This document shows, piece after piece, positions 1 to 10,703 of a DNA stretch of 64,000 nucleotides (its first letter is position 1; each line of letters begins with the position of its first letter). The DNA is taken from positions 53,112 to 117,111 of the forward strand of contig JADJNC010000015.1 in NCBI GenBank assembly GCA_016709335.1, written 5' to 3'. The stretch is from Candidatus Propionivibrio dominans (GTDB taxonomy: Bacteria; Pseudomonadota; Gammaproteobacteria; Burkholderiales; Rhodocyclaceae). Made by a program: the position numbers and the translations under genes. The notes beneath the pieces are model-generated. The model made no database searches and was not told where the DNA came from. It saw nothing but the letters and a program-made list of their open reading frames with translations.

Positions 1-753
1 GACGAGACCGATCCAGGCCGCAACCTGACGACCGTTCCTGAAATCGTGCCCGTTGCCGAGACTGGCCAGGAGGGCGCTGGCAGTGACCGGGCCGATGCCG
101 GGCCGTTGCATCAGGCGACGGCTGCGCGCATCCTCGCGCGCCGCTTTGGCAATCAGTTTGTCGTACTCTTCTATCCGCACATCGAGCTGGTCGGCGTGCG
201 CCAGGAGGTCGCCGACGCACTGGTTGGCATAGCCCGGAAGATCTTCGAGATGGGCGCCGATGTTCTGGCGCAGGCCGGCGACTTTCTGCGGCAGGACGAT
301 GCCGAATTCGGCGATCAGGCCGCGGATTCGGTTGTACGTGGCGGTACGCTCTTCGACGAAGCCTTGTCGGGTGCGGTGCAGGGTGAGGATGATCTGCTGG
401 TGTTCTTCCTTGATCGGAACAAAGCGCATGTGGGGGCGGGTGACGGCTTCGCAGATGGCCGCGGCATCGGCGGCATCGTTCTTGCCGCGTTTGCCGGAGA
501 GGCGGTAGGGGGTGACGAACTTCGGCGCCATCAGTTTGACGGTGTGGCCGTAGCTACGGAACAGCCGGGCCCAATGGTGGGCGCCGGAGCAGGCTTCGAT
601 GCCGATCAGGCACGGGGGCATCTGCACGATCAGTGGCAATAGTTGATCCCGCGTGACCTTCGGCTTGATCAATACGGCTTTGCCGTTCTCATCGACGCCA
701 TGGACGGCAAAGATGTTCTTGGCAAGATCGATTCCTACGGTGACAATGCTCAT
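1..753 (-). CDS. IS110-family transposase, 3' end beyond the window
   Basis: The minus strand reads from an ATG at 753 through 251 codons without a stop and runs off the window edge. The N-terminus has the GIDLAKN motif and a KNDAADAAAI motif, which carry the acidic residues of the DEDD RuvC-like catalytic domain of IS110 transposases. Near the window edge a PGIGPVTASALLASLG segment matches the helix-hairpin-helix part of the Transposase_20 domain. Members are usually 310-400 residues, so about a quarter to a third is missing. IS110 elements generally lack clear terminal inverted repeats, and I could not fix the element end; it should lie between 754 and about 980. The reading frame is intact as far as seen. 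Confidence 0.9.
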   Translation of the reverse strand, partial: MSIVTVGIDLAKNIFAVHGVDENGKAVLIKPKVTRDQLLPLIVQMPPCLIGIEACSGAHHWARLFRSYGHTVKLMAPKFVTPYRLSGKRGKNDAADAAAICEAVTRPHMRFVPIKEEHQQIILTLHRTRQGFVEERTATYNRIRGLIAEFGIVLPQKVAGLRQNIGAHLEDLPGYANQCVGDLLAHADQLDVRIEEYDKLIAKAAREDARSRRLMQRPGIGPVTASALLASLGNGHDFRNGRQVAAWIGLV

Positions 754-986
754 GGATTTCCCCTTTCGTGTTTCGTTAAATGGATGACTTGAGAATCACC
801 ATTTTGGCACGTCGTTGCCGTGCGGTTTCGTATTCGCTTCCTCGGGACGGGGAAGTCCCTTTCATTCGTTAGGTTTAATGTCCTCCAGGGCAAGTCGTAG
901 ACCGTCAATCAGAGCCATTGGCCCTGCGTCGGCTCTCTGTTGTCACCGGCCATTGCTGATTGGTGACTTGACCGTCAGCTTTGGGT

Positions 987-2568
987 CTATTCTGTTGAAA
1001 AACTCAGTTTTATTTTTTTCTGAACGAGGCCCGTCGGTCCGAACTTGAAGTTTTCATCGAACTGGTTGTGAGTTTCGGAAGATCAGATGCCGTGAACCCG
1101 CTGTTACGCGGTTACCAAACTTGCATTTGGTCCTTTTGGCATCAACCACATCGCCATTCGTCGTAAATTCTGTGCGGTTGCTGCCAGCAAGAACTCATCA
1201 TGCGCACCGCTGAAGCCACGCAATCGCAACTTGTCCAGCTTCAGGATGCGCTTCAGATGAGCGAACAGCATTTCGACCTTCTTTCGATCCTTGCGGGATT
1301 GCGCGTAAGCATCCGTTGTGGCGATGGCGCGAGCCACGTCGCGCGCGTCCTCATGGATACTGCGGGCGATCTTTCGAATCGACGTGTTCGGACAGCACTG
1401 ATTTTTCATCGGGCATTTGGCGCAGTCCATCTGGCTTGACCTATAGACGATGGTGTCCACCTTCGTAATATGCGTGCGGGTAGCCTTGAAGGGCCGCCAA
1501 TTGGAGCGAAGTACCTTGCCTGCGGGGCAGCGGTATTCGTTGGCCTGCGCATTCCACTCAAACTCGCTGGACGAGAATGTTCCATCCTCACGCTCGGTCT
1601 TGTCCCAAACCGGCGCATGCGGTTCGATTTGCTTCTCATCGACCAGCCAGCCGAGCATGGCGGCTGAACCATAGTTGGTATCGCCGACCAGGCGTTCTGG
1701 CTTCAGGTCGAACTTGTCCTCGACCCGCTCGATCATCGTCTTGGTGGCATCAACCTCGGCTGTCTTATTGACGGCAGACGCTTCGACATCGACGATGATG
1801 CCGGCCTTGAGATCGATCAGATAGTTGGTCGAATAAGCGAAGAAGGCCGGACCACCCGGAGCAGCGGTCCAGGAGGCTGCGGGATCCGTCAGCGAAATGG
1901 ATTTGCGCGGCGCCTCCGGATCATTAGCTTCCTCCAGTGCAGCAAGGTACTCGCGTACCGGTCGCGTTGCCTCGTCGGGGTTGCCCCAGTCAATCGGTTC
2001 ATTCCCCGGTACGCCACTCTGCCGCTGGGCATCGGCCTTGACGATGCTGGCGTCTGTCGCAAAGCCTTCGCCGCGCACCAGCCCTTCCGCCATGCAGCGC
2101 TGAAGGACGCCTTCGAACAAATGGCGAAAGGCTTCGCTGTCACGAAAGCGACCGTGCCGGTTCTTGGAGAATGTCGAGTGATTCGGCACCGAATCTTCCA
2201 GCCCCAGCCGGCAGAACCAGCGGTAGGCCAGATTGAGATGGACTTCCTCGCACAGGCGCCGCTCGGAACGAATCCCGAAGCAGTAGCCAACGATGAGCAT
2301 GCGGATCATCAGTTCCGGATCAATCGAGGGGCGTCCGACGGGACTATAGAATGGTTCCAGATGCTGCCGGAAAGCAGTCAAGTCGAGAAACTGGTGAATG
2401 CCCCGGAGCAGGTGATCCTCCGGCACATGGTCTTCCATGCTGAAGGTGTAGAACAGTTGCTCGCGGCCTGTTGTTTGGCGACCCATCATGGCAATGTACC
2501 CTCCTTAACAATGCCATAATCATACTAGTAATGCATATGGCATGTCAAGGAGTTTTTCAACAGAATAG
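987..2568. mobile_element. IS1182-type insertion sequence
   Basis: The sequence CTATTCTGTTGAAAAACTC at 987-1005 recurs as its exact reverse complement at 2550-2568, giving 19-bp terminal inverted repeats around a single transposase gene. The element is about 1.58 kb, a normal size for this group. I see no convincing target-site duplication in the bases just outside the repeats. The element sits between the IS110 copy and the end of the peptide-export operon. Confidence 0.85.
1104..2489 (-). CDS. IS1182-family transposase
   Basis: This 461-residue DDE transposase opens with an N-terminal DUF772-type region (EDHVPEDHLLRGIHQF, then GRPSIDPELMIRMLIVGY). The catalytic acidic residues are visible in FATDASIVKADA, LVGDTNYGSAAML and KVEMLFAHLKRILKLDKLRL. 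A Cys-rich stretch (DCAKCPMKNQCCP) between the second Asp and the Glu is typical of IS1182 relatives. The start has two consecutive Met codons (2489 and 2486). The gene fills the space between two 19-bp inverted repeats and appears intact, so the element may still be active. Confidence 0.93.
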   Translation of the reverse strand: MMGRQTTGREQLFYTFSMEDHVPEDHLLRGIHQFLDLTAFRQHLEPFYSPVGRPSIDPELMIRMLIVGYCFGIRSERRLCEEVHLNLAYRWFCRLGLEDSVPNHSTFSKNRHGRFRDSEAFRHLFEGVLQRCMAEGLVRGEGFATDASIVKADAQRQSGVPGNEPIDWGNPDEATRPVREYLAALEEANDPEAPRKSISLTDPAASWTAAPGGPAFFAYSTNYLIDLKAGIIVDVEASAVNKTAEVDATKTMIERVEDKFDLKPERLVGDTNYGSAAMLGWLVDEKQIEPHAPVWDKTEREDGTFSSSEFEWNAQANEYRCPAGKVLRSNWRPFKATRTHITKVDTIVYRSSQMDCAKCPMKNQCCPNTSIRKIARSIHEDARDVARAIATTDAYAQSRKDRKKVEMLFAHLKRILKLDKLRLRGFSGAHDEFLLAATAQNLRRMAMWLMPKGPNASLVTA

Positions 2569-2703
2569 GTCGAAATGAGACAGTCAACAAACCAATAACT
2601 CATCATGAATCTCATCTGAATGTTGCAAAGCGCAAAGTCTGCTGCCTATCAATGAAGACATACGGCTCCCAGTTACTAACAAAACCCGATTCCCGCCCGG
2701 TCA

Positions 2704-5613
2704 TCATGCCAGTTGCCGTTCCGCCAGTTCGCGGAAAAGCCCGGGCTGTTCCATCAACTCGCTGTAGGTTCCGGCCTGCACAATCCGGCCGCGGTCCATT
2801 ACAAGTATTCGGTCGGCATTGATGATCGTGCTCAAGCGGTGGGCGATAACGATGCGGGTCGCCTTCAAACGTTCAACGGAATGACTCACCAGGGCCTGGG
2901 TACGGTTGTCGAGCGCACTGGTGGCTTCATCGAACAGCAACACGCGGGGGCGCCTGACGATGGCCCGGGCGATCATGATGCGCTGCTTCTGGCCGCCGGA
3001 GAGGGTTGAGGCGCCCTCGGCGAGCATCGTGTGCATGCCCATCGGCATGGCTTCGATGTCGGCGTCCAGCCCGCAGAGGCGCGCAGCCACCCAGGCGTCA
3101 TCGACAGTCAGGTTGAGGGCGCCGACAATATTGGTGTAGATGTCGCCAGGCATCAGTTGCCCGGATTGAAGCACCACCCCCATGTGCTTCCTTAATGATT
3201 GCAAATCAAGGTCTTCCAGATCCTTGCCATCGAAGTAGATGGAGCCGGACTCGGCGCGCTCAAACCCCAGCAACAGGCGCATCAGCGTCGACTTCCCGGA
3301 ACCCGAAGGTCCGACAACCGCCAGGAACTCGCCTTCCCTGGCGGAAAACGAAACGCTGTCGAGAATGGGTGGCCCGTCCTGCCGGTAGCGAAAGACCAGG
3401 TTGGAAGCAGAAATGTGTCCTCTCAGTTCATGCACCCGCGTTCTCACCGGATCGGCTTCCGGCTGGGCTTCCAGGATGGGTTTGGCGCGTTCCAGTTGAG
3501 GCAGGAGGTGCAGAAGCGAAAGCAGGGTGTTGCTGAAGCCGATGAATTGCAGAAAAAAATTGGCAAAGGTTCCGGTGAAGGCAACAAAGGTACCGGTACT
3601 GAGCAGGGTAATGGCTGAATTTCCTCCGGCAAAAGGCTGTGCTACCAGGTAAAAAATGACGGCACTGGCCATGACCGAAAAAGTGGAGACGAAAACGTCT
3701 GCGGCATTGCGCAATATCTGGGCGTCAATGTGCAAGGACTTTTCCTGGGCAAAGGTCTCCGCCCAGCGGGCGAATGCCCGTCCCTCGGCGGCGGCGACGC
3801 GCAGCTTGGCGATGCCATTGAGATAGTCGAGTACGCGGCTGCTGAGTTTGCCCTGGAGCGCGACGTTCTGACGCTCCTTGCGCAGAATGAGGTAAGCGAG
3901 AATTCCATTACCGGCGATGGCGACGAGCACCAGGCCAAGGGCGACCAGGGCGAGCATCGGCGAGAGATAGAAGAGCAGGGCGAGATTCAGGAACGAGAAC
4001 AGGCCACCGAGAAGACCACTGATCGTTGTTCCCGAGAGGTGCTGGTAGATGAGGTTAACGGCGTTGATGCGCTGCTCGAGATCGCCCGCGGAGTAGTTCC
4101 GGAAAAAGCGGACATGAAGTTTCAACACCCGGTCCCAGATCGCTGCCTGGAGCGCCGACTCGGTACTGGTCTCCAGGCGTAGCAGGACTTCGGATCGAAA
4201 CAATGAGAAGAGCAGGGCGGCTACTGCCGCTCCAAGCAAGGCCATCACCATTTGCAGAAGCTGATTGCGGTTCGCCTCCGGTATCACATGGTCGAACAGA
4301 TAGCCCATGGCCAGCGGGGCCAGGGTGCCGAGGATTCCCAGAAGCATGGCCATGGACAGAACCATTCCCAATTCCCGACGGCGACCGCTGAGGCCAAGGC
4401 GAACCAGGTCGATAATGGCGATGGGCTTGGCCGGCAGACTGCGGAAGAAACTGTAGGCAAAATGGGCAAGCGTTGTGGCCAGCACCGAATCCACTTTCTG
4501 TTGCTCCCCGGTGTGCGGGGAGACCGCGCTGTAGCCGCCTGCCCGGTCCGGCATCAGGGCGACGGGTTCTCCGCTTTCCATGGTGAAGCCGACCATCGGG
4601 CCGGCATCCTCCGCCCACCAGTGCCCACGCAAGGCCACCCGGCGTTTCTGCACGCGCGCCATATCCGCGAGGACCGCCAGGCGCTCGTCAGCGGGCAGGT
4701 GCAAGGCGTTCGACGGCAGGTCAGGGAAGCTGATGTCCAGTGGGGCGCCGACGATCCGGCAGGCGGACAGCACGGGATCAATGCCACCCTGCCAGGTGGT
4801 TTCGGGCAATCCGGGATCGAGGAGGCCGGCAAGCCGACGCAACCCGCCCTCCATCTGCCGTCCCATCTCTTCACGCCGGGCTTGCAGGCGTTGTGCATCG
4901 GCCACGTCGTCAGTGCCGAGTTTCACGATAAACGCCTGCAGCAATACCGTTTGCATAATAGCCAGGGTCGGCAGCAGAAGCCGGTCGATGATGAGTTGCC
5001 TGAAATCGAGTACCTGCAGCCGCGCTTCAGCGCAGCCGGCAATCCAGGCGTCGGCATGCATGCAAACCACCGATCCTGCCGGGAAAAGCAGATCCTCGTT
5101 GCCCATCAGGGTGACCTGGCCTTCAATGATTTCCACCCAGCGCATTGCCGACGCTACCGCGCACACCTCGGCATTGCCGAGCGGGAAGGGCTCTGTCGGG
5201 TCGGGTTCAAGGTACTGCGAAGGCACCAGGCCGGATCGTCCGGCGCGTACCAGGCCACCGATCCATTCGGCGACACTCACTTCCAGTTCATCTGCAGGCG
5301 GCAGCGGGGCACCGGCCATCAGCGAGTCAAGCGGCAGCAAGCGGGTTCCCGGCAGCGCTACAAAGCGCACCTGGTAAGCCGCAAGTTGTTCCGGCAGTTC
5401 GCTCCAGACCAGGAAGTTGCCCGCATTAATCCGGTATACCGCCCGCAAGGCCTGGGCGCTTCCCGTCTGCTTGATCTCGGTCAGGAACAGATCAACCGCC
5501 CCTTCGATAACCAGGGCGGCACGAGGCGAGCCTTCACGAAAAAACTCCGCTGCCGGCACAGCCATCGATTCCTGTGCCGCCAGCCACGACGTCCAGTTGC
5601 TGTCCCGAGTCAT
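2704..5613 (-). CDS. NHLP-type bacteriocin-export ABC transporter permease/ATPase (second ABC subunit)
   Basis: This 969-residue fused permease/ATPase resembles the second ABC protein of NHLP/NHLM peptide-export systems. The first ~390 residues hold beta-rich, cyclic-nucleotide-binding- or cupin-like segments but no C39 protease motif. A multi-helix membrane domain follows (from [19 protein letters not shown], near residue 410). The C-terminal ATPase has Walker [10 protein letters not shown] (about 768-776), signature LSGGQ (about 871) and Walker [13 protein letters not shown] (from about 891). Its ATG at 5613 overlaps the stop of the upstream peptidase-ABC gene, so the two were translationally coupled. 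It probably worked with that subunit, HlyD and TolC to export the precursors encoded at 12806-19511. The frame is intact. Confidence 0.9.
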   Translation of the reverse strand: MTRDSNWTSWLAAQESMAVPAAEFFREGSPRAALVIEGAVDLFLTEIKQTGSAQALRAVYRINAGNFLVWSELPEQLAAYQVRFVALPGTRLLPLDSLMAGAPLPPADELEVSVAEWIGGLVRAGRSGLVPSQYLEPDPTEPFPLGNAEVCAVASAMRWVEIIEGQVTLMGNEDLLFPAGSVVCMHADAWIAGCAEARLQVLDFRQLIIDRLLLPTLAIMQTVLLQAFIVKLGTDDVADAQRLQARREEMGRQMEGGLRRLAGLLDPGLPETTWQGGIDPVLSACRIVGAPLDISFPDLPSNALHLPADERLAVLADMARVQKRRVALRGHWWAEDAGPMVGFTMESGEPVALMPDRAGGYSAVSPHTGEQQKVDSVLATTLAHFAYSFFRSLPAKPIAIIDLVRLGLSGRRRELGMVLSMAMLLGILGTLAPLAMGYLFDHVIPEANRNQLLQMVMALLGAAVAALLFSLFRSEVLLRLETSTESALQAAIWDRVLKLHVRFFRNYSAGDLEQRINAVNLIYQHLSGTTISGLLGGLFSFLNLALLFYLSPMLALVALGLVLVAIAGNGILAYLILRKERQNVALQGKLSSRVLDYLNGIAKLRVAAAEGRAFARWAETFAQEKSLHIDAQILRNAADVFVSTFSVMASAVIFYLVAQPFAGGNSAITLLSTGTFVAFTGTFANFFLQFIGFSNTLLSLLHLLPQLERAKPILEAQPEADPVRTRVHELRGHISASNLVFRYRQDGPPILDSVSFSAREGEFLAVVGPSGSGKSTLMRLLLGFERAESGSIYFDGKDLEDLDLQSLRKHMGVVLQSGQLMPGDIYTNIVGALNLTVDDAWVAARLCGLDADIEAMPMGMHTMLAEGASTLSGGQKQRIMIARAIVRRPRVLLFDEATSALDNRTQALVSHSVERLKATRIVIAHRLSTIINADRILVMDRGRIVQAGTYSELMEQPGLFRELAERQLA

Positions 5614-7799
5614 TCGGCCACCGCCAGACGCCGGTAATTACCCTCCGGAATGGCGAGCAGTTCGTCATGCGTTCCGGCCTCGACGATCCTGCCTTCCTGC
5701 AGAACGTAGATCCGGTCGCAGTCGCGTACGGTACTCAGGCGGTGGGCAACAATGACACAGGTGCATCCGCGTCGTCGCAGATTCAGATCGATCTCCATCT
5801 CGACCACTGGGTCGAGCGCGCTGGTCGCTTCGTCAAGCACCAGCATGCGCGGGTCATTGACCAGAGCGCGCGCCAGTTCCAGTCGTTGGCACTGTCCACC
5901 ACTGAAATTTCGACCCCCCTGGTCGACCGGCCCATCGTAACCTCCGGGCCGGTTCATTATGGCTTCATGCATGCAGGCGTCGCTAGCCGCCCGCACCAAA
6001 GCCGAATCGGAGACCGTCCCGTCCCAGAGGGTGAGGTTGTCGCGAATGCTCCCCTCGAACAGCACGATCTCCTGGTCAACAACCGCCAGGGACAGAGCGA
6101 GCTGATCACGGTCCCAGGATTTCCGGGCCTGTCATCGAGCAGCACCTCGCCGGACCAGGGGTTGATAAATGCCCATCAAAAGCCGCGATACGGTCGACTT
6201 CCCGCACCCCGAAGGGCCGACCAGGGCAATGCGTTGCCCCGGCTCAACGGTGAGAGAAAAATCGCTGATCAGCGGTGGAGCGGTCCGGTTATAACCGAAA
6301 GTCACGCCGCGCAGTTCGATGCGGCCCTGAAGCCTGGCGTTGCCTTGTGGCGTTGCCGAGGGCGCCAGCAAGCCGCTGGCGGTTTCCGGGGTGACGCGCT
6401 GGACATCGTCAAGGCGGTCCATGTCGCCCTGAAGCTGCTGGATCTGTGCGCCCAGGTTGACCAGCGACTGTACCGGTCCGGAAAAACTCTGGGCCAGGCT
6501 CTGAAAGGCCACCAGCATGCCAACGCTCATCGCCCCGTCCATCACCCGCAAACCACCGAGACCGACGATCAGCGAGGCTTCGACCGCCGCCAGGGTCATC
6601 GGCAGCGTATTCAGCAGCAAGGATGAGCGTGCCTGTTCCTGGGTCGACATCAACCAGCGCGCCTGGTAACCCGCCCACTTTTCAAAGAAATCGGATTCTG
6701 CGCCCGAGGCCTTGATGGTTTACATCAACATCAGGCCGTTCATCGATGCCCCCACGACCTTCCCGCCATCGATCGCCAGCCGCTGATTCGCGGCCTTGCG
6801 CCGACCGGCCACCGATTGCAGCAGCCCGATGTTGGCCACGGCAAAGAATAAACTGACCAGCGACAGCACGACGTCATAGCTGAACATGACTGCCAGAAAG
6901 AACAGGGCGGTGAACAGATTGAGGCCGGCGGCCGGAAGTCCGCTGGAGACCATCTGGGCGACGCGATCGCTGATGGCCAGGCGCGATCCGATCTCACCGG
7001 CGTAGCGCTGGGTATAAAACTCGATCGGCAGGTGCAGCATATGCCAGAACAGCCTGCTTCCGGTCGCTACGGCGATTGATGACTCCATGCGCAGCAGATA
7101 GTGCTTCTCGATGGCCAGCAGTCCGCCACGCAGCAGGGCGGTGATGAACATGCCGACAACGACGGGCCACAGCCACGAGTGCTGTCCGCCAATCATGAAA
7201 TCGTCAACGAAGATTCTGAAGAAGGCCGGGATGGCCAGTCCGGGAATGACCAGGGTCAGGCCGACCAGGGAGACGAAAGAAAATGCCGACTTGTACCCGG
7301 TGACCCTGGCCAGCAAGGCCTTGACGACACTGGGCGGTTCGCCGTGGGGACGGAACTCCGGGGTCGTCTCGAAGGTCAGGGCAACGCCGGTGAACGACTG
7401 GTCGAACTCCTCCCAGGAGGCAATCCGGCGCCCGCCGGCAGGGTCATTGAGGGACACCCCCTCGGCAGAGAACCCCTCGACGACCAGGAAGTGATTGAAG
7501 TTCCAGAATACGATCATCGGCAAGGGTAAATCCGACAGCGCGGCCAGCTCCTTGCGGAAACCGCGGGCGCTCAGGCCGTAGGTTCTGGCCGCCTTGATGA
7601 TGTTGCTGGCCTTGCTGCCGTCGCGCGAAACACCGCACTCGAGACGCAGCTCATTGAGCGGTACCCAGCACCCGTAATAGGCCAGAATGCTGGCCAGGGC
7701 CGCCGCGCCGCATTCCACCGCCTCCATCTGCAGCACGACCGGCGTCTTGACCTGACGCAGGCGAAAACCCTCCGGTGCCGAGGTGGCCGCCTGATCCAT
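5610..7799 (-). pseudogene. NHLP-type peptidase/permease/ATPase ABC transporter, interrupted
   Basis: The N-terminus is a C39 double-glycine peptidase domain: catalytic Cys30 in AVECGAAAL, His103 in NFNHFLVV and Asp119 in NDPAGG. A six-helix membrane domain and an ATPase follow (Walker A GPSGCGKST; signature FSGGQ; Walker [13 protein letters not shown]). The frame is broken three times. An in-frame TAA lies at 6720-6722, just before TIKASGAESDFF, where family members normally have Glu (GAA to TAA is one change). An extra G in the GGGG run at 6158-6161 (+ strand) shifts the frame, and a one-base loss near 6112-6127 restores it. The gene once cut leaders after Gly-Gly and exported the cores. 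Either it is a recent pseudogene or the consensus has errors here; upstream and downstream parts remain in the same frame. Confidence 0.88.
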
Positions 7800-9065
7800 C
7801 TACAGCCCCCCCAGAGCATTGCGCAACGCCGGGATGAGCAGGGAAATGGGTGGCTGCCGTCGCACCACGATCTCGGCCTGTGCCGGAGTACCGGCGGAAA
7901 TCTTCACCGGAGGCCCCTTTTGTGAAGACCACTGGTAGCCGCTGAGGGTATCAGCGCGGATCAGTTTCGCGCGAAGTTCGATCGGCGACAGACTGCCCGA
8001 CAGTTCCCGGACCAGTTCTTCATTCTGCAATGTGCTGCGCATGCTCTGCTGCGTGGCCGGATAGTCGGAGACATAAATCACCTCGCCGATCAGATAGCCA
8101 TATTCCTCACGTCGCACGTTGGCCGGCACCACATGCACCGTCATTCCCTTGCTGACCTTCTTGCCATCGCTGGCGGCAAGGTAGATCGCCACTTCCAGCC
8201 CGTCGGCGACTTCGCCTTCCGGCTCGACCGTAACCAGGGGCGTGCCGGGCGATACCAGCGACCCTGGCGCCACGCGTACCTCGACGACCCGCCCGGCATA
8301 CGGGCTTTCGACGAGGGTCGTCAGGCGTTCGGTCTGCGCCAGACCTTCGACCGCGCGTTGCGCCTCGGCGACCTGCGACTTGATCTGGCTTAATTCTGCC
8401 TCGGCCTGTTTTCTCGTATCCAGTTGCTTGAGGGCCAGTTGCCTTGTCTGCACGCGAATGTTCTCGGACTCAAGCCGGGCGTTGGTCAACTCCATCTGGG
8501 TGGCGAGCAATGTCTGGCGCGTAATCAGTCCCTGATCCAGCAGGATTGTCTGTGCAGCCACTCGTTCTCCCAGAAGGCGGCTACGCTCCTCGGCGGCCTT
8601 TTGCTGCTGGTTGTACATTGTCTGCTGTTGCTTGATCGATGCATCGCTGATGTTTTCGCCTTGCTCGAGCAGCGCGTTGATCCGCGCTTCCTGGCGCCGA
8701 AGTTCGGCCAGTCGATCTGCCGCCTGGCGTTGCCTTTCAGTCAGCTCCGGCTGGGAAATGCGCGCGATGGTCTGGCCGCGATTCACGTGGCCGCCGATGC
8801 CGACCAGCAGATCCATGACCCGCCCCTGGGCCGCCGAACTGACCTCGGCCAGTCCGCCCCGCTGGAGCAGAATGGCGCGGCCCGAGACCACCGTCGGCAC
8901 CGAGCCGAGGAAGCCCCAGACCAGCGCACCGAATACGAGTCCGGCGAGCGGTGCCCACAGCAACCATCCGCGTGGAGTGATGACATGCACCAGTCGATCC
9001 AGTTGTTCCGGCGAGGACAGCCGATCAAGCGAAACCTGACGGAAGATGTTTTTTCGTTCTGACAT
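7800..9065 (-). CDS. HlyD-family membrane-fusion protein of the NHLP export system
   Basis: This 421-residue periplasmic adaptor has a short cytoplasmic N-terminus, one membrane segment (LLWAPLAGLVFGALVWGFLG, near residues 35-55), a biotinyl-lipoyl-like half motif, a long coiled coil (about residues 100-240, rich in Q, A, E and R) and a C-terminal beta domain. It matches the NHLP bacteriocin secretion adaptor type. It bridges the inner-membrane ABC pair to the TolC-like channel encoded just upstream. Its TAG stop at 7800 abuts the next gene's ATG at 7799, so the genes form one operon. The ATG at 9065 lies 12 bases after the TolC gene stop. The gene appears intact. Confidence 0.9.
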   Translation of the reverse strand: MSERKNIFRQVSLDRLSSPEQLDRLVHVITPRGWLLWAPLAGLVFGALVWGFLGSVPTVVSGRAILLQRGGLAEVSSAAQGRVMDLLVGIGGHVNRGQTIARISQPELTERQRQAADRLAELRRQEARINALLEQGENISDASIKQQQTMYNQQQKAAEERSRLLGERVAAQTILLDQGLITRQTLLATQMELTNARLESENIRVQTRQLALKQLDTRKQAEAELSQIKSQVAEAQRAVEGLAQTERLTTLVESPYAGRVVEVRVAPGSLVSPGTPLVTVEPEGEVADGLEVAIYLAASDGKKVSKGMTVHVVPANVRREEYGYLIGEVIYVSDYPATQQSMRSTLQNEELVRELSGSLSPIELRAKLIRADTLSGYQWSSQKGPPVKISAGTPAQAEIVVRRQPPISLLIPALRNALGGL

Positions 9066-9077
9066 GAGTATCCGTCC

Positions 9078-10664
9078 TCAGGGCAAGGCAAAGCGCATGA
9101 AGCTGGCGAGATTGACTTCGAACTGATCGCCCGCGGTTCCCACCAGGGCATCGACTTCATGCCCGAGCCGGACCACGCTGATGGCATAAGTGCTGCGCCG
9201 TTGCACTTCGTCGAGCAGGGCACGGAAATAGCGATCTTCAACGTTGATGACGTCGATCAGGGTGGCCACGCCTAGACGGCGCCTGGTGCGTTCATGCTCA
9301 AGCGTTTTGGCATAGCGCTCGACGATCTGCGTGGAACCGCGCAAAGCATCGGCCGAGCGGCGGACCAGCGCCGACGAGGCTTCCACGGCCGCACCGATGT
9401 CGGCGCGCAGAGCCTCACGACGAATCTCGGCTTCGCTGAGCAGGGCGGAGGCCTGCCGCATCTGTCCGGTGGCGGTATTGTTGCCGACCGGAAGCTGAAA
9501 ATTGAGAATGGCCGCGACCGATGGCCCTGCAGCATTGCCGCCTACGGGGTTCACCACACCGGAGATGCCGGCGCCTTCCTGCAGGCTGTTGGAACTTACG
9601 AGCAGGGTCAGATCGACCTGCGGCCGGGTCAGATCCCTGCTGCCGGCCAGACGTTCGCCCAGTGCCAGGACGCGTCGCTCGATCGCCTGCCAGTCACCGC
9701 GCCTGAGCAGCGCCCGGTCCAGCAAAAGGTTCACCGCGGGCAGGTGGGTGACTGCCTCAGGCGCCGGCGGCGGGGTAAGCGGCTGGCCGATTTCCTTCTG
9801 CAGCTGCGAGGTCAGACCCATGCTCCTGCCCAGCGCCTGCTGGGCTTCCAGCAAGGCCTGCTCGGCAATGATGCGGCTATTGATGCGTTCCAGGTGATTG
9901 GCCTGGGCCAGGTCGATATCGGCCGCCGGAACCTCATCCGCCGCAACCAGCTTGCGCAGTTCCTGGAGCAGTCCAAGCGTCCGCTCCTCGCTGCTGCGAG
10001 AGATTTCCAGTTGTCGCCAGCGGCTGCTGTATTCCCAATAGGCAATCGCCGCATCGCGCAGGGCCAGCGAGACTGCATAGCGCTTTTCTGCGCTTGCCGC
10101 TGCCAGATCCTGCTCGCCTGCCTTCAGCGCCGAGTTTGCCGCATTGCCTTCGCCGGCACCCCTGGCCAGGGGAACACGCAGCCCGAAAGCAATCGACCGG
10201 GTGGTCTGGGAGGGAAGCCCCAACACCCTCGATGTGCTGTTCTGCAGGTAGGTGGACGCAGCGCTGCCGAGGAGCGTCGGCCCCGAGCGCAGGCGCTTCT
10301 CCACACTCGCATCAAGACCGGAACCGCTGCCGCTCAGGTCGGTAAGAACCGGCGTGACAAATTGCTCTGCCTGGGTCAGGGGGCGCCGATCCTCGTTACG
10401 TCGCGCTTCGAGTGTCAGCAAGGGATCGAAGGTCCCCAGTGCTTGCTGCACCAATGCATCTGCAATCTGCACCTGGGCTTCGCTGATCTGCACGTCGCGA
10501 TTGCCATGCAGGGTCACAAGGATGGCATCATTCAGCGACAGGCCTCTGACCGTCTGGGCCAGCGCCGGAGCCGTGCAGCCAATCCACATTGCCACCGTCA
10601 GTGCAGCAAGCCTGCTGTTCGGATGACGTCGGCAGTTACCAATAAGCGTTGTGTCGTCAATCAT
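9078..10664 (-). CDS. TolC-family outer-membrane channel
   Basis: The 528-residue product has a basic N-terminus followed by a hydrophobic stretch ending in APALAQ, a likely Sec signal peptide cut near residue 36. The mature part has two OEP-type halves rich in long amphipathic helices (for example VQIADALVQQALGTFDPLLT and the C-terminal ATLIDVINVEDRYF). Such trimers form the exit duct for type I secretion. It is the first gene of the export operon transcribed toward lower coordinates, 12 bases before the HlyD gene. The ATG at 10664 is the only sensible start upstream of the signal peptide. It is probably dedicated to the peptide exporter. Confidence 0.9.
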   Translation of the reverse strand: MIDDTTLIGNCRRHPNSRLAALTVAMWIGCTAPALAQTVRGLSLNDAILVTLHGNRDVQISEAQVQIADALVQQALGTFDPLLTLEARRNEDRRPLTQAEQFVTPVLTDLSGSGSGLDASVEKRLRSGPTLLGSAASTYLQNSTSRVLGLPSQTTRSIAFGLRVPLARGAGEGNAANSALKAGEQDLAAASAEKRYAVSLALRDAAIAYWEYSSRWRQLEISRSSEERTLGLLQELRKLVAADEVPAADIDLAQANHLERINSRIIAEQALLEAQQALGRSMGLTSQLQKEIGQPLTPPPAPEAVTHLPAVNLLLDRALLRRGDWQAIERRVLALGERLAGSRDLTRPQVDLTLLVSSNSLQEGAGISGVVNPVGGNAAGPSVAAILNFQLPVGNNTATGQMRQASALLSEAEIRREALRADIGAAVEASSALVRRSADALRGSTQIVERYAKTLEHERTRRRLGVATLIDVINVEDRYFRALLDEVQRRSTYAISVVRLGHEVDALVGTAGDQFEVNLASFMRFALP

Positions 10665-10703
10665 GCCTGGATTCGCGCGCCGTAGGCTCAGTCCTGTTTC
10701 GTC

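Noticed and set aside
815..1048. A small gene between the two insertion sequences
   Set aside because: It overlaps the IS1182 terminal repeat and has no similarity or ribosome-binding site.
4252..5637. Long + strand open frame opposite the second ABC transporter gene
   Set aside because: It is a high-GC antisense shadow; the minus-strand frame has clear ABC motifs and the + frame has none.
5610..6653. Separate genes for the membrane and ATPase parts of the peptidase-ABC transporter
   Set aside because: All pieces share one frame and align as one protein broken by a stop and two indels, with no start signals at the breaks.
9294..10685. Long + strand open frame opposite the TolC gene
   Set aside because: No domain, no ribosome-binding site, and the minus strand encodes a clear outer-membrane channel.
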